Shown: positions 53,177-61,133 of the stretch, one piece after another | How positions within the stretch are numbered: the first letter of the stretch is position 1 | Layout: every line of letters begins with the position of its first letter | Assembly (NCBI GenBank): GCA_963801035.1 | Contig: CAWDDF010000007.1 | Location: forward strand, 744,001-808,000 | Source of the DNA: JACCZX01 sp963801035 | GTDB taxonomy: Bacteria > Pseudomonadota > Gammaproteobacteria > Burkholderiales > Burkholderiaceae_F | Direction of reading: 5' to 3' | DNA length: 64,000 bases | The notes under the pieces: model-generated | What the model saw: only the letters and a program-made list of their open reading frames with translations | What the model was told of the DNA's origin: nothing | The model's database searches: none | Made by a program: the position numbers and the translations under genes

Positions 53177-53554
53177 ATGAAATTTGCGAAATCGTTTTCA
53201 GCCATCGCAGCCATCGTCGCGGCCACATTTTCCTTCGCTGCGCTCGCGCAAGGAACGAAGACAGCTGACGGCGTGCTGACCAACGCCAGCGGCATGACGC
53301 TTTACACGTTCGACAAAGACACGGCTGGAAACGGCAAGAGCGTTTGCAACGGGCCATGCGCAACGAGCTGGCCGCCGCTTGCGGCCACTGCTACCGACAA
53401 GCCGACCGGCGATTACACGATCGTCACGCGTGACGACGGCACCAAACAATGGGCCTACAAGGGCAAGCCGCTGTATCTGTGGATCAACGATAAGAAAGCT
53501 GGCGACAAAACTGGCGACAACGTCGGCGGGGTTTGGAAAATCGCCAAGCCGTAG
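53177..53554 (+). CDS. Small secreted lipoprotein-like repeat protein (COG4315)
   Basis: 125 residues with a signal peptide (SAIAAIVAATFSFAALAQ) and two short repeats of the COG4315 type, MTLYTFDKDTAGNGKSVC and PLYLWINDKKAGDKTGD, each with the L-Y-x-F/W and D-x-x-x-G pattern. A Cys pair near residues 56 and 60 (CNGPC) could form a disulfide. The family is widespread and periplasmic; function unknown. An AAGGAGA ribosome site precedes the ATG and the gene follows the ligase by 42 bases. A 9-bp hairpin follows. Confidence 0.85.
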   Translation: MKFAKSFSAIAAIVAATFSFAALAQGTKTADGVLTNASGMTLYTFDKDTAGNGKSVCNGPCATSWPPLAATATDKPTGDYTIVTRDDGTKQWAYKGKPLYLWINDKKAGDKTGDNVGGVWKIAKP

Positions 53555-53566
53555 TCGATTGACTGT

Positions 53567-53590
53567 GAGCGCGCCACGACCGGCGCGCTC
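53567..53590 (+). other. Hairpin after the COG4315 gene
   Basis: A perfect 9-bp stem GAGCGCGCC with GGCGCGCTC lies 13 bases after the stop. No T tract follows, so it may stabilise the mRNA end or terminate weakly. Confidence 0.5.
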
Positions 53591-53616
53591 ATCGCCTTGC
53601 TGCCTCCGGATAAACA

Positions 53617-55374
53617 TTGACTGACGCTGATCAAACAAAATCTGCGCGCCCGCGCAGGAAGACGGCCGAACAACTGCGTTCGCATCGCTGGTACGGCGCC
53701 GAAGATATGCGCGCCTTCGGCCATCGCTCGCGCACTGCGCAGATGGGCTATGACCGCAAGGACTACGCGGGCAAGCCGGTGATCGCAATCATCAACACCT
53801 GGAGTGACATTAATCAATGTCATTCGCATTTCAAGCAGCGTGTTGAAGAGGTCAAGCGCGGGGTGTGGCAAGCGGGCGGCTTTCCGGTCGAGATGCCGGC
53901 GATGTCGCTCTCCGAGCCGTTCCAGAAACCCTCGGCGATGCTCTATCGGAACTTCCTCGCGATGGAAACGGAGGAGTTATTGCGCTCGTATCCGGCCGAT
54001 GGTGCTGTGCTGATGGGCGGCTGCGACAAGACCACGCCGGGTCTGATCATGGGCGCAACGAGCATGAACCTGCCGACGATCTTCATGCCCGCCGGACCGA
54101 TGCTGCGCGGGAACATGCGCGGGCAACCGCTGGGCTCCGGCAGCGACACATGGAAATACTGGGCTGAGCTGCGCGCAGGCAACATCACCGAAGAAGTGAT
54201 GAAGGAAGTCGAAGACGGCATCGCGCGCTCGCCGGGTCACTGCATGACGATGGGTACTGCGTCGACGATGACCTCCGCAGCCGAAGCGCTTGGATGGACG
54301 CTGCCGGGAGCAGCATCGATTCCCGCGGTCGACGCGAATCATCAACGCATGGCTACCGAATCCGGCCGCCGCATCGTTGAAATGGTGTGGGAGGATTTGA
54401 AGCCGTCAGATTTCTTGACCGCGGCGTCGTTCGACAACGCCATAACGACCGTGCTGGCGTTAGGCGGCTCCACCAACTCACTGGTGCATTTGATTGCGAT
54501 GGCACGCCGCGCGGGCGTTGACCTGGTGCTGCAGCGGTTCGACGAACTCTCACGCACCACGCCGCTACTCGCGAATCTGCGCCCGGCAGGTAAATATCTG
54601 ATGGAAGATTTTTACTACGCTGGAGGATTGCGTGCGGTTCTCGCCGAACTCGGCGAATTAATCGACGCGTCCACGCTGACAATCAACGCGAAGACATTGG
54701 GCGAGAACCTTGCGGGCGCCGAGATCTACAACGACGACGTCATTCGCCGTCGCGACAAACCTGTGCTCGTCAACGGCGGCCTGGCCGTGCTCACGGGCAA
54801 TCTCGCGCCCGACGGTGCGGTGATCAAGCCGGGCGCGATGGAGCAGCACCTGCTCGTGCACCGAGGTCGCGCTGTCGTCTTCGACAATTACGACGATCTG
54901 GTCGCGCGCATCGACGATCCCGCGCTCGATATCTCGCCAAGCTCGGTACTCGTGCTGCGTAACGCCGGGCCGATTGGCGGTCCCGGTTTCCCGGAGTGGG
55001 GTCAACTACCTATTCCGAAGAAGATGCTGGCGCAGGGAGTGCGTGACATGGTGCGGATTTCGGATGCGCGAATGAGCGGCACCAGTTACGGTGCATGCGT
55101 GCTTCACGTGGCGCCCGAGAGTGCGATAGGCGGTCCGCTTGCGTTGGTTCAGACTGGCGATGAGATAGAGCTCGACGTACCGCGGCGCAGGCTGAACCTT
55201 CTTGTCGACGCGGATGAGCTTGAGCGTCGAAGGCAACAGTGGCGTGCACCACCGAAACATTACGAGCGCGGGTACGGCGCGCTATTCTCACGTCACATCA
55301 CACAAGCCAATGACGGCTGCGATTTCGATTTTCTCGAAGGGACGAGTGCGATCCCGGAGCCGCAGATCCACTAG
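53617..55374 (+). CDS. IlvD/Edd-family dehydratase (sugar-acid type)
   Basis: 585-residue Fe-S dehydratase removing water from a polyhydroxy acid such as a pentonate. Cluster cysteines are in DINQCHSHF (near 66), GGCDKTTPGLIMG (near 135) and GHCMTMGTASTM (near 207). The insertion and tail (HYERGYGALFSRHITQANDG) are those of the L-arabonate/xylonate dehydratase branch rather than of valine biosynthesis. A TTG at 53617 is chosen because it keeps the residues before MRAFGHR that the family has; the ribosome site is weak. Followed by TctC and an HpaI-type aldolase on the same strand, which fits a route that dehydrates a sugar acid and then cleaves the keto product. Confidence 0.88.
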   Translation: MTDADQTKSARPRRKTAEQLRSHRWYGAEDMRAFGHRSRTAQMGYDRKDYAGKPVIAIINTWSDINQCHSHFKQRVEEVKRGVWQAGGFPVEMPAMSLSEPFQKPSAMLYRNFLAMETEELLRSYPADGAVLMGGCDKTTPGLIMGATSMNLPTIFMPAGPMLRGNMRGQPLGSGSDTWKYWAELRAGNITEEVMKEVEDGIARSPGHCMTMGTASTMTSAAEALGWTLPGAASIPAVDANHQRMATESGRRIVEMVWEDLKPSDFLTAASFDNAITTVLALGGSTNSLVHLIAMARRAGVDLVLQRFDELSRTTPLLANLRPAGKYLMEDFYYAGGLRAVLAELGELIDASTLTINAKTLGENLAGAEIYNDDVIRRRDKPVLVNGGLAVLTGNLAPDGAVIKPGAMEQHLLVHRGRAVVFDNYDDLVARIDDPALDISPSSVLVLRNAGPIGGPGFPEWGQLPIPKKMLAQGVRDMVRISDARMSGTSYGACVLHVAPESAIGGPLALVQTGDEIELDVPRRRLNLLVDADELERRRQQWRAPPKHYERGYGALFSRHITQANDGCDFDFLEGTSAIPEPQIH

Positions 55375-55404
55375 CGGCCTTATAAACAGCAACACAAGGA
55401 GACC

Positions 55405-56394
55405 ATGATGACAACGAGTCGCATTTTGCGAATGACATTTGGCGCGCTGCTGGCAGGCACCGCCTTGCTCAGCGCACCGATCGTTCAAGCGCAGCCGTAT
55501 CCCAACAAGCCGATCAAGATCATCGTCCCGTATCCACCCGGCGGCACTTCGGACATTCTGGCGCGGGCGATCGGTCAGAAGCTCACCGATTCGCTCGGTC
55601 AGACCATCGTCGTCGAGAACAAGCCTGGTGCTAACGGCAACCTCGGCGCGGATTTCGTTTCGAAGAGTCCGCCCGATGGCTACACGCTGCTGCTTGCGGA
55701 TATCGGCGCGCTCGCAATCAGCCCGAGCCTGTACAAGCTTTCGTTCGATCCGGCCACCGATTTTTCGCCGGTGACGATGGTGGCGTACTCGCCGCACATT
55801 CTGGTCGTGCACCCGTCAGTTCCGGTCAACAATGCAAAGGAGCTGATCACACTCGCCAAGTCGAAGCCGGGCAAGCTGAACTTCGCCGCCTCGAGCGTCG
55901 GCAGCGCGCCGCATCTTGCCGGCATCGAGTTCGCGTCGCGCGCCGGAGTGGACTGGGCCTACATTCCCTACAAGGGAGGTGCGCAGGCGATTACCGACAT
56001 GGCGGGCGGCCAGGCCGACGTGATGTTCAACGGCATGCTCGCCACCTACCCGCATGTGAAAAGCGGGAAGCTGAAGATCCTTGCGGTCTCCAGCAGCAAG
56101 CGAATGAGTGCAATCCCCGACGTGCCGACGGTCGCCGAAGCCGCAGGCCTGGAGAATTTTCAGACAGGCTCGTGGCAAGGCGTCGTGGCGCCGCCCAACA
56201 CGCCGAAAGAAATCGTTGCGCGCCTGGGTACAGAGATCACGAAGATTCTGAACACGCCCGAAATGAAAGAGCGGCTCGCTGCACAGGGCGCAGAAGTTCT
56301 CACCAATACACCCGAGCAGTTTTCCACGTTCATTCGCGATGAGAAAGCGCGCTGGGCACAAGTTGTCAAAACTGCCAATCTGAAACTCGAATAG
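55405..56394 (+). CDS. Tripartite tricarboxylate transporter receptor (Bug/TctC family)
   Basis: Second Bug-type periplasmic receptor, 329 residues, signal peptide ending at APIVQAQ. Family marks: IKIIVPYPPGGTSDILARAI, LGQTIVVENKPGANGNLGAD and IPDVPTVAEAAGLENFQ. An AAGGAG ribosome site precedes the ATG. Its position between a sugar-acid dehydratase and an HpaI aldolase suggests it binds the acid or its product. It is a paralogue of the receptor at 50550, from which it clearly differs. Confidence 0.92.
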   Translation: MMTTSRILRMTFGALLAGTALLSAPIVQAQPYPNKPIKIIVPYPPGGTSDILARAIGQKLTDSLGQTIVVENKPGANGNLGADFVSKSPPDGYTLLLADIGALAISPSLYKLSFDPATDFSPVTMVAYSPHILVVHPSVPVNNAKELITLAKSKPGKLNFAASSVGSAPHLAGIEFASRAGVDWAYIPYKGGAQAITDMAGGQADVMFNGMLATYPHVKSGKLKILAVSSSKRMSAIPDVPTVAEAAGLENFQTGSWQGVVAPPNTPKEIVARLGTEITKILNTPEMKERLAAQGAEVLTNTPEQFSTFIRDEKARWAQVVKTANLKLE

Positions 56395-56402
56395 GAGATA
56401 GC

Positions 56403-57167
56403 GTGACCACCCTCGATACCCGATTGCCCGGGCTGCTGAAGGGCAGCAAACCCTTGTTCGGCATGTTCGTCGGCATCGCGAGTCCGGCGATCGTTGAGAT
56501 GTGCGGGCACGCAGGATTCGACTTCGTGATCCTCGACAACGAGCATGGCCCCGCCAGCATCGAAACCACCGAACATCTGATACGCGCGGCGCGTTGCGTG
56601 AACATGATTCCGATCGTGCGCACGCTTGAGTCCGATATTTTGCGCGTCCTCGACATCGGTGCGTCCGGAATACAGGTACCGCAGGTGAACACCGCTGAGC
56701 AGGCACGCCGCATCGTCGCCGCCGCGAAATATCCTCCCGTGGGAAATCGCGGCGCGGCCTTTTCTCCACGCGCGGCGGGTTATGGATTTTTCGGCGGCCC
56801 TGCGCACGCGAAGGCGTCCAACGAAGGCATTGGCGTCATTCTGATGATCGAGACGCTGGAAGCGCTCGGCAATCTCGATGCAATCCTGGCGGTGCCCGGC
56901 ATCGACGCGCTGTTCATCGGGCCGAACGATTTGTCGTTCGCGATGGGTCATGAGGGAAACCAGAGACATCCGGAAGTCATCGCGGCCATTGACGCAGCGA
57001 TCAAGAAGATCGCGGCGACCAAAGTGGCGGCGGGCTTGATGACGATCCCGGTTGAAGATCAGCGCAAATATGCGGCGCTCGGTGCGCGCTACCTGACTAC
57101 GCAGATCGCAGCGGTGATCGGTGGAGCGTTGAAGAGCACGGTGACGGCAATGCGTGCGCCAGGCTAA
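56403..57167 (+). CDS. HpcH/HpaI-family aldolase
   Basis: 254-residue metal-dependent class II aldolase that cleaves a 4-hydroxy-2-oxo acid to pyruvate and an aldehyde. Metal ligand and base region: DFVILDNEHGPASIE near residue 45, then VRTLESDILRVLDIGASGI with the family's RT motif, and FIGPNDLSFAMG near 180. The GTG start is followed closely by a normal N-terminus and preceded by a TAGGAG ribosome site that overlaps the TctC stop region. Together with the IlvD-type dehydratase this forms the last step of a sugar-acid pathway. Confidence 0.91.
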   Translation: MTTLDTRLPGLLKGSKPLFGMFVGIASPAIVEMCGHAGFDFVILDNEHGPASIETTEHLIRAARCVNMIPIVRTLESDILRVLDIGASGIQVPQVNTAEQARRIVAAAKYPPVGNRGAAFSPRAAGYGFFGGPAHAKASNEGIGVILMIETLEALGNLDAILAVPGIDALFIGPNDLSFAMGHEGNQRHPEVIAAIDAAIKKIAATKVAAGLMTIPVEDQRKYAALGARYLTTQIAAVIGGALKSTVTAMRAPG

Positions 57168-57186
57168 AACTCGCACGACATAGTAG

Positions 57187-57203
57187 GCGCGCGAAGCGCG
57201 CCG
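57187..57203. other. Hairpin between convergent aldolase and RidA genes
   Basis: A 7-bp stem (GGCGCGC, GAA loop, GCGCGCC) lies in the 66-base gap between the two convergent genes. Possibly a two-way transcription end; no T or A tract is seen. Confidence 0.4.
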
Positions 57204-57233
57204 GAGGTCATGCCTTTGATCTCTCTTTGATCT

Positions 57234-57581
57234 CTATTTCGCCGCGATCACCATGATCTCGACCAGCGCCCTGGGATCGGCGAGCTTCGCTTCGACGCAG
57301 GCGCGCGCAGGCAGGTTTTTCTTATCGACCCACTCGGTCCAGACCTCGTTCATCGGTGCGCGGTTGCGAATGTCCGTCACCCAGATATGGCACTGCAGGA
57401 CTTTTGATTTGTTCGAGCCGCACTTACCGAGCAGACGGTCAATCTCTTCCAGGATCTCCTTGGTCTGTGCCTTCACATCCTTGTTCAGGTCTTTCGCGAC
57501 GATCCCCGCCAGGTAAACAGTGTCGCCGTGCTCGACGGCTTGCGAAAGGATCGCGCTCTGATCGTGCCGGGTAATCGTCAT
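57234..57581 (-). CDS. RidA-family enamine/imine deaminase
   Basis: 115-residue RidA-like protein that hydrolyses reactive enamines such as 2-aminoacrylate. The catalytic arginine region reads PARACVEAKLADPRALVEIM, as in active RidA. VYLAGIVAKDLNKDVKAQTK near residue 25 is a family stretch, as is LLGKCGSNKSKVLQCHIWV. It faces the HpaI gene convergently and is not clearly linked to it. Function inferred from family. Confidence 0.9.
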   Translation of the reverse strand: MTITRHDQSAILSQAVEHGDTVYLAGIVAKDLNKDVKAQTKEILEEIDRLLGKCGSNKSKVLQCHIWVTDIRNRAPMNEVWTEWVDKKNLPARACVEAKLADPRALVEIMVIAAK

Positions 57582-57790
57582 CGCGTGGCTCTCCTGTTGG
57601 TTTTTGTCACGTCGAGTTTATCCCCGGTGATCGTCGCCCTACGGCTGCAACGTGGTCACGCAGCGCGATGCCGAATTGCGGGTATTGACCAGACCGAGCG
57701 CGCTATTGCTTCGTATCTCGCAACGTTGCTGCAAATGGGCATGTCAAATGCTTCGCGAAGTGGCGGAGTGGCTCCTCCCGGAAAATCCGA

Positions 57791-59107
57791 ATGACGATGA
57801 TGCGGTTGGCTTCACTGCTGTCTGTCGCAGTGCTTCTGGCTTCATGCGCTCAGCCGGCAACCGCGCCGGTGACCATCGGTGTCGGACCGACTCCGCAGCT
57901 GCCTCCGCCAAAGACTCCGCTGATTCCTACGGTCCACATTGCGCCCGCCGTCGGATGGCCGGCTGATGTAGTGCCGACTGCCGCGCCCGGCACGCGTGTG
58001 GCTGCCTTTGCAAGTGGGCTCGACCATCCACGTTGGGTTTACGTTCTTCCGAATGGTGACGTTCTCGTCGCCGAGTCCAATGCGCCGGAGCGTCCCGAGC
58101 GTTCGGGTCTGTACTTCTGGATCATGGGCAAGGTCCAGGCGCGCGCCGGCGCCGGTGTTCCGAGCGCGAACCGCATAACGCTACTGCGTGATGCAGACGG
58201 TGATGGCGTCGCCGAAGTTCGTAATGCGTTTCTGACGAAGCTGAATTCGCCGTTCGGTATGACGCTCGTCGGTGATCAGCTCTATGTGGCGAACACAGAT
58301 GCGGTGATGCGCTTTCCATACAAGGAAGGCGAAACGCAAATCAACGCGCCGGGAACCAAGGTGGTTGATCTGCCGGCGGGCCCTTTCAATCATCACTGGA
58401 CCAAGAACATCATTGCGAGTCGTGACGGAACGAAGTTGTATGCGACGGTCGGATCGAACAGCAACGTCGCAGAAAACGGCTTGTCGATGGAAGAAGGACG
58501 CGCTGCGATCTGGGAAGTGGACCCGAAGTCCGGCAGCCGCCGGCTATATGCGTCAGGATTGCGCAATCCGAACGGAATGGCGTGGGAACCGACGACTGGC
58601 ACTTTGTGGACTGTCGTCAACGAGCGTGACGATATCGGACAGAACCTCGTGCCCGATTATCTGACTTCAGTTCGCGATGGCGGCTTTTACGGATGGCCGT
58701 GGAGCTATTTTGGCCAGCATGTCGACGAGCGGGTCGAACCCAAACGGCCCGACCTCGTCGCCAAGGCAATCGTGCCCGACTACGCGCTTGGTGCGCACGT
58801 TGCGGCGCTGGGCCTGACATGGAGTGAAGGCAATACGCTGCCCGCACAATTTGCCAGCGGAATGTTTATCGGTCAGCACGGTTCGTGGAATCGCAAGCCG
58901 CGCTCTGGCTACAGCGTCGTGTTCGTTCCGTTTTCTGCGGGTCGCCCGTCGGGCGTGCCGGTCGACGTGCTGACCGGGTTTGTTAATGCCGATGGCAAAG
59001 CGTACGGACGCCCGGTGGGCGTTGCGATCGATCGCCGGGGTGCCTTGCTGGTAGCCGACGACGTTGGCAACGTGATCTGGCGTGTGACGGCGGCCGGTGC
59101 CAAGTAG
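57791..59107 (+). CDS. Sorbosone dehydrogenase-like lipoprotein (PQQ glucose dehydrogenase fold)
   Basis: 438-residue exported protein. The start gives a lipoprotein signal, LLSVAVLLASCAQP, with a LASC lipobox. The remainder folds as a six-bladed beta propeller: VAAFASGLDHPRWVYVLPNG, SPFGMTLVGDQLYVANTDAV, and GQHGSWNRKPRSGYSVVFVP. The family of soluble sugar or sorbosone dehydrogenases uses PQQ, oxidising sugars or sugar aldehydes in the periplasm. PQQ-binding residues cannot be verified by eye. The ATG at 57791 is preferred over alternatives because of the lipobox. The 3' end overlaps the next gene's GTG. Confidence 0.86.
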   Translation: MTMMRLASLLSVAVLLASCAQPATAPVTIGVGPTPQLPPPKTPLIPTVHIAPAVGWPADVVPTAAPGTRVAAFASGLDHPRWVYVLPNGDVLVAESNAPERPERSGLYFWIMGKVQARAGAGVPSANRITLLRDADGDGVAEVRNAFLTKLNSPFGMTLVGDQLYVANTDAVMRFPYKEGETQINAPGTKVVDLPAGPFNHHWTKNIIASRDGTKLYATVGSNSNVAENGLSMEEGRAAIWEVDPKSGSRRLYASGLRNPNGMAWEPTTGTLWTVVNERDDIGQNLVPDYLTSVRDGGFYGWPWSYFGQHVDERVEPKRPDLVAKAIVPDYALGAHVAALGLTWSEGNTLPAQFASGMFIGQHGSWNRKPRSGYSVVFVPFSAGRPSGVPVDVLTGFVNADGKAYGRPVGVAIDRRGALLVADDVGNVIWRVTAAGAK

Positions 59108-59894
59108 GTCGGTTTGCATTGCCTTTGCATCTTGCGCGCTCTGTGCGCACGCATTAGTTGGGGCAACTCAAGCGCAGGTCAGTCAGCAACGTGACGCGAC
59201 GGTCGTCGCCAGCAAGTCACGTCCGGCAGCGCGAAGCTCGCAAGGCACCGCGGCGCTAGCCGACACCGGCGATGCGGCGCGCCGTGTCGTCGATTTAACA
59301 AACGCGTTTCGCCGCCAGGAAAATCTGCAGCCAACGGGTCCCGCGCCGCAGCTTGCGAGTGCGGCGCGTTATTTTGCCGACTTCATGGCACGTACCGGCA
59401 AGTTCAGTCACTCGGCCGACGGCAGCGAGCCGGCTGCACGTGCAAAGCGCTTCGGATACGAGTACTGCACTGTTTCCGAGAACATCGCTTACGTGTTCAG
59501 CTCCGACGGGACGGATACGGCAGAACTCGCGCGGCGTGTGGTCGAAGGTTGGCAAAAATCGCCCGGTCACCGCAAGAACATGCTGGATCCTAACGTCACG
59601 GAAACCGCAGTTGCGATTGCCCGTAGTCCGCGAACCGATTACTACTATGCGGTCCAGCTGTTCGGCAAGCCAAAGTCGCAGATGGTCGAATTCAAGGTGG
59701 CAAACCGAACCGGCGTGGGAGTTGAATACATGCTGGACGGGCAGACATTTCAACTGCCCACGCGCGCTACGATCACCCACCAGGTTTGCAGCCGTCCTGT
59801 CGTCGTATTTCGCGGGAAAACCCTGCAGCCGGCTGCTGGTCAGCAGCTTGTGATCGTGAACGATCAGAATGGCATGCAAGTCCAAGTGCAGTAG
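59097..59894 (+). CDS. CAP-domain (SCP-like) exported protein
   Basis: 265 residues from a GTG at 59097 that overlaps the previous stop by 11 bases. Signal peptide IAFASCALCAHALVGATQAQ. The CAP fold spans about residues 60-195, with FADFMARTGKFSHSADGSEP, CTVSENIAYVF and VEGWQKSPGHRKNMLDPNV supplying the usual His and Glu cavity residues. The C-terminal 70 residues (YMLDGQTFQLPTRATITHQ onward) form a separate small beta domain. Bacterial CAP proteins are secreted and mostly uncharacterised. It sits between a sugar-dehydrogenase-like lipoprotein and an exported MsrB. Confidence 0.86.
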   Translation: MPSRSVCIAFASCALCAHALVGATQAQVSQQRDATVVASKSRPAARSSQGTAALADTGDAARRVVDLTNAFRRQENLQPTGPAPQLASAARYFADFMARTGKFSHSADGSEPAARAKRFGYEYCTVSENIAYVFSSDGTDTAELARRVVEGWQKSPGHRKNMLDPNVTETAVAIARSPRTDYYYAVQLFGKPKSQMVEFKVANRTGVGVEYMLDGQTFQLPTRATITHQVCSRPVVVFRGKTLQPAAGQQLVIVNDQNGMQVQVQ

Positions 59895-59977
59895 CGCCGT
59901 CGTGTAAGAACTGGGGTTGCGCAACGACCAATGCGGGCTTAGTTTCGGTGGCGAAACGACTTTAATAGAGGACGACA

Positions 59978-60484
59978 ATGATGACCCGACGTTCACTGCT
60001 TGGCACGCTGGCGGCACTTGGATTCGGTGGCGGTGCCGCACGCACGGTGGGTGCCGATACCAAAGGCGGCAAAAATAGCGCCAGTAGCGTTGCGAAAGTG
60101 ACGTTATCGGACGCCGAATGGAAAGCGAAATTGACCGCCGAGCAGTACCGCGTACTGCGCCATGAGGGAACCGAGCCGCCAGGCTCCAGTGCGTTGAATC
60201 GCGAGAAACGCAAAGGCGAGTATCGCTGCGCAGGTTGCGAGCTTCCGCTGTTTTCGAGCGCAACGAAGTATGAAAGCGGGACCGGATGGCCCAGTTTTTA
60301 TCAGCCTTTGCCGGACGCGATCGGCACGAAGACCGATTACAAATTGATATTTCCGCGCGTTGAGTATCACTGCGCTCGATGCGAAGGTCATCAGGGCCAC
60401 GTGTTTGATGATGGCCCCGCGCCGACGGGCAAGCGTTACTGCAACAACGGTGTGGCGCTCAAATTTGTGCCGGCGGCAGCATGA
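59978..60484 (+). CDS. msrB: Exported methionine-R-sulfoxide reductase MsrB
   Basis: 168 residues with a twin-arginine-like leader (MMTRRSLLGTLAALGFGG) ahead of a complete MsrB domain. Zinc cysteines in CAGCELP and CARCEGH, catalytic cysteine in GKRYCNNGVALKF, and FPRVEYHC present. It is a distinct copy from the cytoplasmic MsrB at 13956. Exported MsrB repairs oxidised periplasmic proteins. The stop overlaps the MsrA ATG (ATGA), so the pair is coupled and would cover both epimers of methionine sulfoxide. Confidence 0.93.
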   Translation: MMTRRSLLGTLAALGFGGGAARTVGADTKGGKNSASSVAKVTLSDAEWKAKLTAEQYRVLRHEGTEPPGSSALNREKRKGEYRCAGCELPLFSSATKYESGTGWPSFYQPLPDAIGTKTDYKLIFPRVEYHCARCEGHQGHVFDDGPAPTGKRYCNNGVALKFVPAAA

Positions 60485-61131
60485 GGCGCCGCACTCTTAT
60501 AACCAGCGCAACCGCCCTGATAGTCGCCGGCATCGCGGCCGCGGGTGTGTTTGCGCAGACGAAGCAAGAGAAGCAGTCCGCTGCAACTCGTCCGTCCACG
60601 ACCGCGATCGCAACATTTGCCGGCGGATGCTTCTGGTGTACCGAAGCAGACTTCGACAAAGTCGACGGCGTCATCTCGACGACATCGGGTTACATCGGTG
60701 GCAAGACTGCCAATCCCACCTATGACAGTGTCTCTGCCGGCAACAGCGGACACGCCGAAGCGGTGCAAGTTGTCTTTGACCCGAGCAAGGTGACTTACTC
60801 GAAACTGCTCGAGTACTACTGGCGCACGATTGATCCGACGACGAAGGATCGTCAATTCTGCGACTCGGGAAATCCATACCGTACGGCGATCTTCACGCAC
60901 GATGAACAGCAGCGCGCGCTGGCGGAAGCGTCAAAGAAAGCGCTCAGCAACAACAAGCCGTTTCGCGAACCGATCGTCACCGAGATCGTCAACGCAACTC
61001 AGTTTTATCCTGCTGAGGACTATCACCAGGATTACTACATCAAGAATCCGGTGCGCTACAAGTTCTATCGCGGCAATTGCGGTCGCGACGCGCGGCTAAA
61101 GCAGCTGTGGGGGTCTCAGGCGCAGCAATAG
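60481..61131 (+). CDS. msrA: Exported methionine-S-sulfoxide reductase MsrA
   Basis: 216 residues with an N-terminal leader (TLITSATALIVAGIAAAGVF, cleavage near FAQ) before the MsrA core, which has the catalytic GCFWCTEADF, HAEAVQVVFDPSKV and the conserved EDYHQDYYIKNP. Reduces the S epimer of methionine sulfoxide; the leader places it in the periplasm. Last gene of the sugar-dehydrogenase/CAP/MsrB/MsrA group. Convergent with the antiporter gene with a 2-base gap. Confidence 0.95.
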   Translation: MRRRTLITSATALIVAGIAAAGVFAQTKQEKQSAATRPSTTAIATFAGGCFWCTEADFDKVDGVISTTSGYIGGKTANPTYDSVSAGNSGHAEAVQVVFDPSKVTYSKLLEYYWRTIDPTTKDRQFCDSGNPYRTAIFTHDEQQRALAEASKKALSNNKPFREPIVTEIVNATQFYPAEDYHQDYYIKNPVRYKFYRGNCGRDARLKQLWGSQAQQ

Positions 61132-61133
61132 CG

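Noticed and set aside
57528..57794. Short plus-strand frame before the sorbosone dehydrogenase gene
   Set aside because: Overlaps the RidA gene and lacks a ribosome site or recognisable domain; the lipoprotein start at 57791 has better support.
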